The position numbers and the translations under genes are program-made. From Antarcticimicrobium luteum (GTDB taxonomy: Bacteria; Pseudomonadota; Alphaproteobacteria; Rhodobacterales; Rhodobacteraceae), in the NCBI RefSeq assembly GCF_004358185.1, contig NZ_SMUV01000066.1:62001-126000 (forward strand): a stretch of DNA of 64,000 bases, given 5' to 3'. Below, piece after piece: positions 17,113-26,109 of this stretch. The notes beneath the pieces are model-generated. The model saw only the letters and a list, made by a program, of their open reading frames with translations. It was not told where the DNA came from and did no database searches. Position 1 is the first letter of the stretch, and the number at the start of each line of letters is the position of its first letter.

Positions 17113-18528
17113 ATGAAATGGACTGAATTCGCCGGATGGGGCCGCCGCGTGGCCGACTGGGCGCAGGATTATCACCTGACCGTGGGCGAGCGGCCGGTGC
17201 GGGCGCAGACCAGGCCGGGCGATGTGCTGAACGCCCTGCCCGCCGCGCCTCCCGAGACGCCCGAGGACATGGAACAGGTTTTCCGCGATTTCGAAGAGAT
17301 CGTGATGCCGGGCATAACCCATTGGCAGCACCCGCGTTTCTTCGCCTATTTCGCCTCCAACGCCGCCGCCCCCTCGGTGCTGGCGGAATTCCTCGTCTCG
17401 GCCATCGCGCCGCAATGCATGCTGTGGCAGACCTCGCCCGCGGCAACCGAGATGGAAACGCGGATGATGGACTGGCTGCGCCAGTCTCTGGGCCTGCCCG
17501 AGGGGTTCGCCGGCGTCATCCAGGACAGCGCCTCCACCGCCACGCTGGCGGCGGTGCTGACCATGCGGGAAAAGGCGCTGGACTGGCAGGGCAACCAGCA
17601 GGGGCTCGCCGGGCAGGTGCCGCTGCGGGTCTATGCCTCATCCGAGGTGCATACCTCCATCGACCGGGCGATCTGGATTTCCGGCATTGGCCAGCAGAAC
17701 CTGATCCGTGTGCCGATCACCGGCGACTGGCGCGGCATGGACCCGGAGGCGCTGGAGGCCGCGATCAAGGCCGACCTCGACGCCGGCCTCAAGCCCGCCG
17801 GCGTGATCCTTTGCGTCGGCGGCACCGGCACCGGGGCCACCGATCCGATCGGCGATTGTCTGGCGGTTGCGCGCAAATACGGTCTCTACACCCATGTGGA
17901 CGCCGCCTGGGCCGGCAGCGCGATGATCTGTCCGGAGTTCCGGCACTACTGGACCGGGATCGAGGGCGCCGACAGCCTGGTCTTCAACCCGCATAAATGG
18001 CTGGGGGCGCAATTCGACTGCTCGGCGCATTTTGTACGAAATCCAGAGGATCTTGTACGCACCCTGGCGATCAGCCCGGAGTACCTGAAAACCCATGGCG
18101 CCGAGGGCATCGTCAACTATTCCGAATGGTCGATCCCGCTGGGCCGCCGGTTCCGCGCGCTGAAACTGTGGTTCTTGATCCGCGCCTACGGGCTGGAGGG
18201 GCTGCGCGCGCGGTTGCGGAACCACGTCAAATGGTCGGGCCAACTGCATGACAAGCTGGCCACCCATCCGGATATCGAGATCGTGACGCCGCCGATGTGG
18301 TCGCTCTTCACCTTCCGCTATGCGCCGCAGGGCGCCCGGGATCTGGACGATCTCAACATCCGTCTGGTCAATGCGATCAACGATGACGGGCGGATCTACC
18401 TGACCCAGACCCGCGTCGACGGGCAGATCGCCATCCGCTTTCAGGCCGGTCAGTTCGAGACCACCGAAGAAGACGTGATGATGGCCTATGACGTGATCAC
18501 CGAAATTGCCGAGGGATTGAGCCGATGA
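17113..18528 (+). CDS. PLP-dependent aromatic-L-amino-acid decarboxylase
   Basis: A group II pyridoxal-phosphate decarboxylase of 471 residues, close in layout to animal DOPA decarboxylase. Visible are ITHWQHPRFFAYF, the cofactor-stacking His180 in SSEVHTSIDRA, Asp263 in HVDAAWAGSA, the Schiff-base Lys295 in FNPHKWLG and catalytic-loop Tyr324 in SPEYLKTHG. Retained Tyr324 argues for true decarboxylation rather than aldehyde synthase activity. The start is ATG 17113; the upstream frame runs through the hairpins. It overlaps hpaG by ATGA, tying it into the hpa operon, so its substrate is probably DOPA, tyrosine or phenylalanine. Confidence 0.92.
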   Translation: MKWTEFAGWGRRVADWAQDYHLTVGERPVRAQTRPGDVLNALPAAPPETPEDMEQVFRDFEEIVMPGITHWQHPRFFAYFASNAAAPSVLAEFLVSAIAPQCMLWQTSPAATEMETRMMDWLRQSLGLPEGFAGVIQDSASTATLAAVLTMREKALDWQGNQQGLAGQVPLRVYASSEVHTSIDRAIWISGIGQQNLIRVPITGDWRGMDPEALEAAIKADLDAGLKPAGVILCVGGTGTGATDPIGDCLAVARKYGLYTHVDAAWAGSAMICPEFRHYWTGIEGADSLVFNPHKWLGAQFDCSAHFVRNPEDLVRTLAISPEYLKTHGAEGIVNYSEWSIPLGRRFRALKLWFLIRAYGLEGLRARLRNHVKWSGQLHDKLATHPDIEIVTPPMWSLFTFRYAPQGARDLDDLNIRLVNAINDDGRIYLTQTRVDGQIAIRFQAGQFETTEEDVMMAYDVITEIAEGLSR

Positions 18529-19382
18529 GCAGATTTGCCACCTATACCGCCAATGGCGAAACCTTCTACGGCGCGGCGGTGCCGGAGGGAATGATCGCCC
18601 TCTCGCCTGCGTGCAAGGAATGGCCGACCCTGCGGGAGGTGATCGAGGCCGGGGCGCTCTACGATCTGGCCATCGCGGCGCAGGACAAGCCGGTGACCCA
18701 TCCGAACGGGACATTCGAGTATCAGATCCCGATCCCTGCCCCGGAAAAGATCATCTGCGTCGGCGTCAACTTCCCCGACCGCAATGCGGAATACAAGGAC
18801 GGGCAGGAGGCGCCGCCCAACATGTCGCTGTTCATCCGGTTTCCGCGCAGCTTCACCGGCCACGACCGGCCGCTGATCCGCCCGCCGGAGACGCCGCAGC
18901 TGGATTACGAGGGCGAGATTGCCATTGTCATCGGCAAGGGCGGGCGGCGGATTTCGCAGGCCGACGCCTATGACCACATCGCCGCCATTACCCTGTGCAA
19001 CGAGGGCACTTTGCGCGACTGGGTGCGGCACGCCAAGTTCAACGTGACGCAGGGCAAGAACTGGGACAGCTCCGGCGCCATGGGGCCCTGGCTGGTGCCC
19101 TTCACCGCGCCGGCGCAGCTCGATGACGTGCGGCTGACGACACGCGTGAACGGCGAGCTTCGGCAGGACGACCGCACCGGGCGAATGCTGTTCCCGATCC
19201 GGCGGCAGATCGAATATATCTCGACCTTCACCACGCTGGTGCCGGGCGACATCATCGTGACCGGCACCCCCACCGGGGCGGGCGCGCGGTTCGATCCTCC
19301 GAAATACCTCGCACCCGGCGATGTGGTGGAAGTCGAGGCCGAGGGGATCGGCAAGCTGGTCAACACGGTGAAAGACGAATGA
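18525..19382 (+). CDS. hpaG: Fumarylacetoacetate hydrolase family protein, OPET decarboxylase/HHDD isomerase
   Basis: Probably converts 5-oxopent-3-ene-1,2,5-tricarboxylate to 2-oxohept-3-enedioate in the homoprotocatechuate route. The 285-residue single FAH domain contains IICVGVNFPDRNAEY, the metal-binding LDYEGEIAIVIGKGG, KNWDSSGAMGPW and IIVTGTPTGAGA. Enteric HpaG is a duplicated protein of about 430 residues; here only one domain is present. It overlaps the decarboxylase upstream and hpaH downstream by ATGA each. Confidence 0.88.
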   Translation: MSRFATYTANGETFYGAAVPEGMIALSPACKEWPTLREVIEAGALYDLAIAAQDKPVTHPNGTFEYQIPIPAPEKIICVGVNFPDRNAEYKDGQEAPPNMSLFIRFPRSFTGHDRPLIRPPETPQLDYEGEIAIVIGKGGRRISQADAYDHIAAITLCNEGTLRDWVRHAKFNVTQGKNWDSSGAMGPWLVPFTAPAQLDDVRLTTRVNGELRQDDRTGRMLFPIRRQIEYISTFTTLVPGDIIVTGTPTGAGARFDPPKYLAPGDVVEVEAEGIGKLVNTVKDE

Positions 19383-20179
19383 CCCCCGATCAGTACGACG
19401 AGGCGGCTGAGACGCTCTTCAACGCCGAGCAGACCCGGCAGCAATGCGGGCTGCTCTCGCGGATCTATCCGGGCATGACGCTGGACGATGCCTATGCGGT
19501 GCAGGCGCGGCTGATCGCGCGAAAGCTGGCCTCGGGACGCCGCAAGATCGGCTGGAAGATCGGCCTCACCAGCCGGGCGATGCAGGACGCGCTGAAGATC
19601 GACACGCCGGACAGCGGCGTGCTGCTGGACGATATGGTCTTTGACGACGGCGCCACCGTGCCCGCGGGCCGCTTCATCCAGCCCCGCGTCGAGGCTGAGA
19701 TCGCCTTTGTCATGAAAGCGCCGCTGGCGGGCGCCGACTGCACCCGCGACGATGTTCTGGCCGCGACCGACTATGTCGCCCCCTCGCTGGAGATCCTCGA
19801 TACCCGGGTGCTGCGCGCCGATCCCGAGACCGGCAAGGCGCGCGTCATCGTGGACACCATCAGCGACAACGCCGCCAATGCCGGCATCGTGATCGGCGCC
19901 GAACGCCATGCGCCCGACGCGGTGGACCTGCGCTGGGTCGGTGCCATCGTCGCCCGCGACAATGTGGTGGAGGAGACCGGGTTGGGCGCGGGGGTGCTGA
20001 ACGATCCGGTCACTTCGGTCCTTTGGCTCGCCCGCCGCATGGCGATCTATGGACAGCAGATCGAGGCGGGGGATATCGTCCTCTCGGGCTCTTTCATCCG
20101 GCCCATCGAAGCGCCCTCAGGCGCGCGTATCGCCGCCGATTTCGGGCCGTTCGGCTCGGTTCACATCAATTTCGCCTGA
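19379..20179 (+). CDS. hpaH: 2-oxo-hept-4-ene-1,7-dioate hydratase
   Basis: Hydrates 2-oxohept-enedioate to 4-hydroxy-2-oxoheptanedioate. The 266-residue protein has the hydratase/decarboxylase family segments YAVQARLIARKLASG, KIGLTSRAMQDALKI, the metal-binding PRVEAEIAFVM, VAPSLEILDTRV and the C-terminal IVLSGSFIRPIEAPSGARI. The start overlaps the hpaG stop (ATGA at 19379-19382). It is 22 bases from hpaI. Confidence 0.94.
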   Translation: MTPDQYDEAAETLFNAEQTRQQCGLLSRIYPGMTLDDAYAVQARLIARKLASGRRKIGWKIGLTSRAMQDALKIDTPDSGVLLDDMVFDDGATVPAGRFIQPRVEAEIAFVMKAPLAGADCTRDDVLAATDYVAPSLEILDTRVLRADPETGKARVIVDTISDNAANAGIVIGAERHAPDAVDLRWVGAIVARDNVVEETGLGAGVLNDPVTSVLWLARRMAIYGQQIEAGDIVLSGSFIRPIEAPSGARIAADFGPFGSVHINFA

Positions 20180-20201
20180 CACTTTCAACTGAGAGGTTCC
20201 C

Positions 20202-20972
20202 ATGCCCGCCCCCAAGAACACGTTCAAACAGGCGCTCGCCGAAGGCCGCAGACAGATCGGCTGCTGGATGAGTTTTGCCGACGGCCAGGCCGCCGAGATC
20301 ATGGGCACCGCCGGCTTTGACTGGCTGGTGCTCGACGGCGAACACGCGCCGAACGACATCCGCTCGATCCGCGACCAGTTGATCGCGCTGGCGGCCAGCC
20401 CCAGCCATCCGGTGGTGCGGGTGCCGATCGGCGAGACCTGGCTGATCAAGCAGGTGCTGGATGCCGGCGCGCAGACCGTGCTGGTTCCGATGGTGGAAAG
20501 CGCCGAACAGGCGCGCGAGCTGGTGCGCGCCTGCACCTATCCGCCGACGGGCACCCGCGGTGTCGGCGCGGCGGGCGGGCGGGCGACCATGTTCGCCTCG
20601 ATCCCCGATTACATCCCCACCGCCGACGCCGAGATCTGCCTGCTGGTCCAGGTGGAAAGCCGCGCCGGCCTTGCCGCGCTGGACGACATCCTCGCGGTCG
20701 ACGGGATCGACGGCGTCTTTATCGGGCCGGCGGACCTGTCCACCGACATGGGCTTCAAGGGCAACAGCGCCGCGCCCGAGGTGCGGGCGGCGATCGCCGA
20801 CGCGATTTCGCGGATCAGCGCGGCGGGCAAGGCGCCCGGCATCCTTGGCGTGACCGAGGAGGCGACGCAATCCTATCACGACATGGGGGCGCAGTTCCTG
20901 GCGGTCGGCATCGACGTTCTGGTTTTGGCGCAGACCTCCCGCGCCCTGGCCAAACGCTGGAAAGAGGCCTGA
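20202..20972 (+). CDS. hpaI: 4-hydroxy-2-oxoheptanedioate aldolase
   Basis: A class II, metal-dependent aldolase splitting 4-hydroxy-2-oxoheptanedioate into pyruvate and succinate semialdehyde, the last pathway step. The 256-residue HpcH/HpaI protein shows DWLVLDGEHAPND, VVRVPIGETWLIKQ, GTRGVGAAGGRAT, VQVESRAGLAALD and the metal/substrate-binding FIGPADLSTDMG. It closes the catabolic part of the operon. The 113-base gap before the transporter gene contains no clear terminator. Confidence 0.95.
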   Translation: MPAPKNTFKQALAEGRRQIGCWMSFADGQAAEIMGTAGFDWLVLDGEHAPNDIRSIRDQLIALAASPSHPVVRVPIGETWLIKQVLDAGAQTVLVPMVESAEQARELVRACTYPPTGTRGVGAAGGRATMFASIPDYIPTADAEICLLVQVESRAGLAALDDILAVDGIDGVFIGPADLSTDMGFKGNSAAPEVRAAIADAISRISAAGKAPGILGVTEEATQSYHDMGAQFLAVGIDVLVLAQTSRALAKRWKEA

Positions 20973-21085
20973 CTTCAACGGGTCATGCGTATTTACACGC
21001 AATTGACCGCGATGAGACCCCGACGATAGCGTAAAGTCATGGAAGTTCTGCGCCGTACCCACGGTGCGTACGAGGGAGAGAGAAC

Positions 21086-22261
21086 GTGACACGCATTTTC
21101 GTTGCCGGCATGGTGTCGGCGCTGGCCCTGGCCAGTGCCGCCGCCGCCGAGATCAAGATCGCCCATGTCTATGGCAAGACCGGCCCCTATGAAGCCTATG
21201 CGAAACAGTCCCACGACGGTCTGATGATGGGTCTGGAGTACGCCACTGGCGGCACCATGGAGATCGACGGCGAAAAGATCGTCGTGATCGAAAAGGACAC
21301 CCAGCTGAAACCGGAGAACGGCCGCGCCTTGCTGGAAGAGGCCTATGGCGACGATGAGGTCGACCTCGCCGTCGGGCCGGTCAGTTCGGGCGTGGCGCTG
21401 GCGATGCTGCCGGTCGCCGAGGAATATGAAAAGATCCTGCTGGTCGAACCGGCGGTGGCCGATTCCATCACCGGCAAGAACTGGAACCGTTATATCTTCC
21501 GCACCGGGCGCAACTCGTCCCAGGACGCGGTGTCCAACGCCATCGCGCTGGCTGGCCCGAACGTGCATATCGCCACGCTGGCGCAGGATTATGCCTTTGG
21601 CCGCGACGGTGTCGCGGCGTTCAAGGACGCGCTGGAGGGCACAGGCACCGACGTCGCGCATGAAGAATACGTGCCCACCGACACCACCGATTTCACGGCG
21701 GCGGCAGAGCGCATCTTTAACGCGATGAAGGATCTGGACGGCGAGAAGAAGCTGTTCGTCATCTGGGCCGGCGGCGGCAACCCGATGAGCAAGGTCAACG
21801 CGATGGACCCCGGCCGTTTCGGGATCAAGATCGCCAGTGGCGGGAACATCCTGGCTGCGCTGAAGGGCTGGAAAGAGTTCGAAGGCATGGAGGGCGCGAC
21901 CTATTACTACTACGACCTCCCGCAGAACCCGGTGAACGATTGGCTGGTGAAGGAGCATCAGGCGCGCTTTGGCACGCCGCCCGATTTCTTTACCGCCGGC
22001 GGCATGGCGGCCGGTCTCGCGGTGGTCGAGGCGATCAAGAAGGCCGGCGGCACCGACACCGAGGCGCTGATCGCCGCCATGGAAGGCATGGAATGGGAGA
22101 CGCCCAAGGGCAAGATGGTCTTCCGCGCCGAGGATCACCAGGCGATGCAGTCGATGTACCACTTCAAGATCAAGGTCGATCCCAACGTCGAATGGGCGAT
22201 CCCGGAACTTGTGCGCGAGTTGTCCATCGAGGATCTGCCGATCCCGGTGCGGAACAAGTAA
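21086..22261 (+). CDS. ABC importer periplasmic binding protein (amino-acid/amide type)
   Basis: A 391-residue type I periplasmic binding protein of the Leu/Ile/Val-amide-urea class. It has an N-terminal signal peptide with AASAAAAE as the likely cleavage region (about residue 22), then IKIAHVYGKTGPYEAYAK. The start codon is GTG at 21086, preceded by GAGGGAGAG. Its genes continue with two ATPases and two permeases. The location directly after hpaI suggests an aromatic acid or amino acid ligand, though the sequence alone does not show it. Confidence 0.92.
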   Translation: MTRIFVAGMVSALALASAAAAEIKIAHVYGKTGPYEAYAKQSHDGLMMGLEYATGGTMEIDGEKIVVIEKDTQLKPENGRALLEEAYGDDEVDLAVGPVSSGVALAMLPVAEEYEKILLVEPAVADSITGKNWNRYIFRTGRNSSQDAVSNAIALAGPNVHIATLAQDYAFGRDGVAAFKDALEGTGTDVAHEEYVPTDTTDFTAAAERIFNAMKDLDGEKKLFVIWAGGGNPMSKVNAMDPGRFGIKIASGGNILAALKGWKEFEGMEGATYYYYDLPQNPVNDWLVKEHQARFGTPPDFFTAGGMAAGLAVVEAIKKAGGTDTEALIAAMEGMEWETPKGKMVFRAEDHQAMQSMYHFKIKVDPNVEWAIPELVRELSIEDLPIPVRNK

Positions 22262-22279
22262 ACCCGGAACCGGACGACG

Positions 22280-22307
22280 GGGGCGGGCTGGTGCGCCGGC
22301 CCGCCCC
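22280..22307 (+). terminator. Intercistronic hairpin after the binding-protein gene
   Basis: GGGGCGGGC (22280-22288) and GCCCGCCCC (22299-22307) form a 9-bp GC stem. There is no T run. Such stems after a binding-protein gene commonly raise its mRNA level relative to the transporter genes downstream; that is the likely role here. Confidence 0.5.
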
Positions 22308-22373
22308 TGTCCGATCCGCCCCCGGAGGCCGTCCCCGCCCGCGCCACAGCGGGATCGAGAAGGACAGGACAAA

Positions 22374-23138
22374 ATGACAGACCCCATCCTCGAAACCCAG
22401 GATCTGACCGTCCGCTTTGGCGGCCATGTGGCGGTGGATGCCGTGAGCTGCGGCTTTCAGGCAGGTGAGCTGACCGCCATCGTCGGCCCCAACGGCGCCG
22501 GAAAGACCACCTATTTCAACCTGATTTCGGGCCAGATCCCCGCCACGGCGGGCAAGGTTTTCCTGCGCGGGCGCGACATCTCGGGCCAGTCGGTGTCGCT
22601 GCGGACCAGGGCCGGCATCGGCCGGGCTTTTCAGCTGACCAACCTGTTTCCGGACCTGACCGTGCTGGAGAATGTCCGCCTGGTGGTGCAGTCGCGCTCG
22701 GGGCAGGGGTTCAACCTGTGGTCCATGGCCTCCGGACATGCCGAGATGGTCGAGGCCGCCGAGGCGATCCTGGTGCGTGTGCGCCTGCTGGAGCAGCGCC
22801 ATCAGGTGGTTTCGGAGCTGTCTCACGGCAACCAGCGCAAACTGGAGGTGGCGCTGCTGATCGCGCTGGATCCGGCCGTCTACATGTTCGACGAGCCGAC
22901 CGCGGGGATGAGCGTCGACGAGGCGCCGGTGGTGCTGGATCTGATCGCGGAGCTGAAGGCGCAGCGCGACCGCACCATCCTTCTGGTCGAGCACAAGATG
23001 GACGTGATCCGCACGCTGGCGGACCGGATCATCGTGCTGCACAACGGCGCGCTTGCCGCGGACGGGGCACCGGCCGAGGTGATGGCCTCGGACGTCGTGC
23101 AGGAGGCCTATATGGGCAAGGAACTGGAAGATGTCTGA
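22374..23138 (+). CDS. livG: ABC importer ATPase, LivG-like
   Basis: A 254-residue ATP-binding subunit. It shows Walker A GPNGAGKTT, the LivG hallmark IGRAFQLTNLFPDLTVLENV around the Q-loop, a signature that reads LSHGNQRKLE, Walker B VYMFDEPTAGMS and the switch His in LLVEHKMD. The start is ATG 22374 after GAGAAGGACAGG. It overlaps the next ATPase gene by 8 bases. Substrate not defined by sequence. Confidence 0.94.
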   Translation: MTDPILETQDLTVRFGGHVAVDAVSCGFQAGELTAIVGPNGAGKTTYFNLISGQIPATAGKVFLRGRDISGQSVSLRTRAGIGRAFQLTNLFPDLTVLENVRLVVQSRSGQGFNLWSMASGHAEMVEAAEAILVRVRLLEQRHQVVSELSHGNQRKLEVALLIALDPAVYMFDEPTAGMSVDEAPVVLDLIAELKAQRDRTILLVEHKMDVIRTLADRIIVLHNGALAADGAPAEVMASDVVQEAYMGKELEDV

Positions 23139-23853
23139 CCCGATCCTGCGTCTGGAGGGCGTTTATACCAACATCGCCCAGTATCACATCCTGCAGGGCG
23201 TCGATCTGGAGGTGCCGCGCGGCCAGGTCACCATGCTGCTGGGCCGCAACGGGGTCGGCAAGACCACCACGCTGCGCACCGTCATCGGTCACTGGCGCGC
23301 GCGTCAGGGCCGCATCCTGTTCGACGGCGAGGACATCACCGCCCTGCCGACCCCCGCCATCGCGCGATCCGGCGTCGGCTTCGTGCCCGAGGACATGGGC
23401 ATCTTTTCCGACCTGACGGTGGAGGAGAACATGGTGCTCGCCGCCGCCTCCGGCCCCATCGACAGCGCGCGGCTGGAGTGGATTTTCACCGCCTTCCCGC
23501 CGCTCAAGACCTTCTGGAAATCCGAGGCCGGAAACCTGTCGGGCGGGCAGAAACAGATGCTGTCGATTGCCCGCGCAATGGTCGAGGAGCGCAAGCTTTA
23601 CCTGATCGACGAGCCGACCAAGGGGCTGGCCCCTGCCATCGTCTCGACCATGGCGCGCGCGCTGAAAGAGCTGAAGGCGCAGGGCGCCTCGATCCTGCTG
23701 GTGGAACAGAACTTCGCCGTCGCCCGCGCATTGGGGGACACCGCCAATGTGATGGACGACGGGCGGGTGATCTGGTCGGGGGCCATGGCCGAACTGTCAG
23801 GGGACGCGGGATTGCAGGAACGGCTGATGGGGCTGAGCCTGGAGGCCCATTGA
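23131..23853 (+). CDS. livF: ABC importer ATPase, LivF-like
   Basis: A 240-residue second ATP-binding subunit with Walker A GRNGVGKTT, IARSGVGFVPEDMGIFSDLTVEEN at the Q-loop, signature LSGGQKQMLSIARAM, Walker B LYLIDEPTKGLAP and LLVEQNFAVA. The stop codon overlaps the ATG of a 46-codon ORF (TGATG at 23851-23855), pointing to continued translation through the operon. Confidence 0.94.
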   Translation: MSDPILRLEGVYTNIAQYHILQGVDLEVPRGQVTMLLGRNGVGKTTTLRTVIGHWRARQGRILFDGEDITALPTPAIARSGVGFVPEDMGIFSDLTVEENMVLAAASGPIDSARLEWIFTAFPPLKTFWKSEAGNLSGGQKQMLSIARAMVEERKLYLIDEPTKGLAPAIVSTMARALKELKAQGASILLVEQNFAVARALGDTANVMDDGRVIWSGAMAELSGDAGLQERLMGLSLEAH

Positions 23854-23993
23854 TGCGGGTGCGGCGAATGTCGGATGTGAGCAGTTGGGCAAAGAAGACG
23901 CAGGGGGGCGGTGCGCCGTTCCGGCCTGCGGCGAGGGAGGAGGCGCAGGCCATGAACATGTACGGCAAGATGATGCGGCGGGGCGCCCGATGA
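23853..23993 (+). CDS. Candidate 46-residue coupled small ORF in the transporter operon
   Basis: The ORF starts on the last base of the livF stop (TGATG) and its TGA overlaps the livH start as ATGA (23990-23993), so it tiles the whole gap between the two genes. The product starts MRVRRMSDVSSWAKK and ends NMYGKMMRRGAR: basic, without a membrane segment or signal peptide. An internal ATG (MSDVSS, 23868) is an alternative start. I know no family for it. Exact tiling argues for translation, either as a real small protein or as a ribosome bridge to livH. Confidence 0.55.
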   Translation: MRVRRMSDVSSWAKKTQGGGAPFRPAAREEAQAMNMYGKMMRRGAR

Positions 23994-25021
23994 CCGCGGC
24001 CCCCAAACATGCGCCAAAGATGGCGGAGCTGTCCCTTGCCGACCGGCTGGGCCCTTGGATGCCGGTGCTGCTGGTGCCGGCGCTGGTGCTGCTGGGCGCG
24101 CTGGCGATCCCGGAGACCTCGAGCTGGCTGACGCTGACGGTTTCGGGGCTGGCGATGGGAATGATGATCTTCATCATGGCCTCCGGCCTTACGCTGGTGT
24201 TCGGGCTGATGGACGTGATCAACTTCGGTCACGGCGCCTTTGTCTCCATCGGTGCCTTTGTCGGCGTCACCGTTCTGTTGCTGCTGGGGCAGATGACCGG
24301 GGCGCCGTCGCTGGGGCTGAACCTGGTGGCGCTGATGCTGGCGGTGATCGGCGCCATGGCCGCGACCGGCCTGGTCGGCTGGGCCTTTGAAAAAGTGATC
24401 GTGATGCCGGTCTACGGCCATCACCTGAAGCAGATCCTGGTCACCATGGGCGGGCTGATCGTGGTCGAGCAGCTGATCATCGTGCTCTGGGGACCGGAAG
24501 AGATCTATATCGCCCGCCCCGAAAGCCTGAAGGGGGCGATCACCTTTGCCGGCGCGGCGCTGGAGAAATACCGGCTGGTCGCCGTGGTTGTGGGGCTGGT
24601 GGTCTTCGTCGCCATGCGCTTTGTGCTGCGGCGCACCAAGGTTGGGCTGATCGTGCGCGCCGGGGTGCAGAACGGCGAGATGGTGCAGGCGTTGGGTTAC
24701 CGGCTGCGGCGGGTCTTTGTCGGCGTCTTCATCGCCGGCTCTGCGCTTGCCGGCCTCGGCGGGGTGATGTGGGGCCTCTATCAGGAGGTGATCACCGCCC
24801 ATATGGGCAATGACGCGATGATCCTGATCTTCATCGTGGTGATCATCGGCGGCCTCGGCAGCGTCGAGGGCTGTTTCATCGGCGCGCTGCTGGTCGGGCT
24901 GTTGCAGAACTACGTCGCCTATCTGGAGCCGAAGGCGGCGCTGATTTCCAATATCGCGCTGATGGTGGCGATCCTGATGTGGCGCCCGATGGGCATGATC
25001 CCGGTGGTGAAGGCGAAATGA
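23990..25021 (+). CDS. livH: ABC importer permease, LivH-like
   Basis: A 343-residue inner-membrane permease with about eight hydrophobic segments, including SGLTLVFGLMDVINFGHGAF, and the conserved cytoplasmic loop TKVGLIVRAGVQNGEMVQALGY that contacts the ATPases. IIGGLGSVEGCFIGALLVG is present near the C-terminus. ATG 23990 is preferred over upstream starts, which would read non-coding-like sequence. It overlaps livM by ATGA (25018-25021). Confidence 0.93.
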   Translation: MTAAPKHAPKMAELSLADRLGPWMPVLLVPALVLLGALAIPETSSWLTLTVSGLAMGMMIFIMASGLTLVFGLMDVINFGHGAFVSIGAFVGVTVLLLLGQMTGAPSLGLNLVALMLAVIGAMAATGLVGWAFEKVIVMPVYGHHLKQILVTMGGLIVVEQLIIVLWGPEEIYIARPESLKGAITFAGAALEKYRLVAVVVGLVVFVAMRFVLRRTKVGLIVRAGVQNGEMVQALGYRLRRVFVGVFIAGSALAGLGGVMWGLYQEVITAHMGNDAMILIFIVVIIGGLGSVEGCFIGALLVGLLQNYVAYLEPKAALISNIALMVAILMWRPMGMIPVVKAK

Positions 25022-26094
25022 CCCTGTTCCGTTCCATCCTGTCCGGCGACATGCCCCGCAGCACGGTGCTGGCCGTCCTGCTGGCCCTTATCCTGGTCGG
25101 TCTGGCGCTGGCGCCATTCCTGTTTCCCGGCGTGCGCACCGTCGATACCGCCGCGCGCATCTGCGTCTTCATCGTGCTGGTGGCGAGTTACGATCTGCTG
25201 CTGGGCTATGGCGGTATCGTCAGTTTCGCCCATACCATGTTCTTTGGCATCGGCGCCTATGGCGTGGCGTTGTCGCTGACCCATTTGGGGCGCGGCTTTG
25301 GCGCGATCTTTCTGGGCGCGGGTGCGGGCGCCGTGGTCGCCGCAGCGCTGGCGTTGCTGATCGGGCTGTTCAGCTTGCGGGTGCGGGCGATCTTCTTTGC
25401 CATGATCACGCTGGCGGTGGCCTCTGCCGTCGCCGTGCTGGTGAGCCAGCTTTCCGGGCTGACCGGGGGTGAGGACGGGCTGACCTTCAAACTGCCGCGC
25501 GAGCTTGGCCCGGCCTTCAAGTTTGGCAAGGAGGCCTTGGGCGGCGAGCTGTTCGGGGTGAAACTGAACGGCAAGCTGCTGGCCTATTACTTTGTCTTCG
25601 CCGGCGCGCTGGTGCTGTTCCTGATGCTGTTGCGGGTGGTCAACTCGCCCTTTGGCCGGGTGCTGCTGGCGATCCGCGAGAATGATTTCCGCGCCGAGGC
25701 GATCGGCTATCGCGTGGTCTATTACCGGGTGGCCGCCACCTGTCTTTCGGCGGCGGCGGCGGCGCTGGCGGGATCGCTCTATGCGATCTGGCTGCGCTAT
25801 GTGGGCCCCGAGACCACGCTGTCGATGGAGCTGATGATCGACATCCTGCTGATGGTGGTGATCGGCGGCATGGGGACGATGTACGGCGCGGTGATCGGCG
25901 CGACGCTTTTCGTGCTGGCGCAGAATTATCTGCAGACGCTGATGGGCGCCGCCTCGGGCCTGGTCGAGGGGCTGCCGGTGCTGCCCGAGTTGCTCAGCGC
26001 CGACCGCTGGCTCTTGTGGCTGGGGGTGCTGTTCATCCTCAGCGTCTATTTCTTCCCCACCGGCATCGTCGGCCGGTTGCGCGGCGGCAAATAG
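25018..26094 (+). CDS. livM: ABC importer permease, LivM-like
   Basis: A 358-residue inner-membrane permease with the LivM layout: multiple hydrophobic helices, VASYDLLLGYGGIVSFAHTMFFGIGAY, the loop SPFGRVLLAIRENDFRAEAIGYRV and MVVIGGMGTMYGAVIGA. The start ATG 25018 overlaps the livH stop. It is the last gene of the transporter unit and converges with the DUF3095 gene 15 bases on. Confidence 0.94.
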   Translation: MTLFRSILSGDMPRSTVLAVLLALILVGLALAPFLFPGVRTVDTAARICVFIVLVASYDLLLGYGGIVSFAHTMFFGIGAYGVALSLTHLGRGFGAIFLGAGAGAVVAAALALLIGLFSLRVRAIFFAMITLAVASAVAVLVSQLSGLTGGEDGLTFKLPRELGPAFKFGKEALGGELFGVKLNGKLLAYYFVFAGALVLFLMLLRVVNSPFGRVLLAIRENDFRAEAIGYRVVYYRVAATCLSAAAAALAGSLYAIWLRYVGPETTLSMELMIDILLMVVIGGMGTMYGAVIGATLFVLAQNYLQTLMGAASGLVEGLPVLPELLSADRWLLWLGVLFILSVYFFPTGIVGRLRGGK

Positions 26095-26109
26095 CGCCTG
26101 ACGCCGCGC

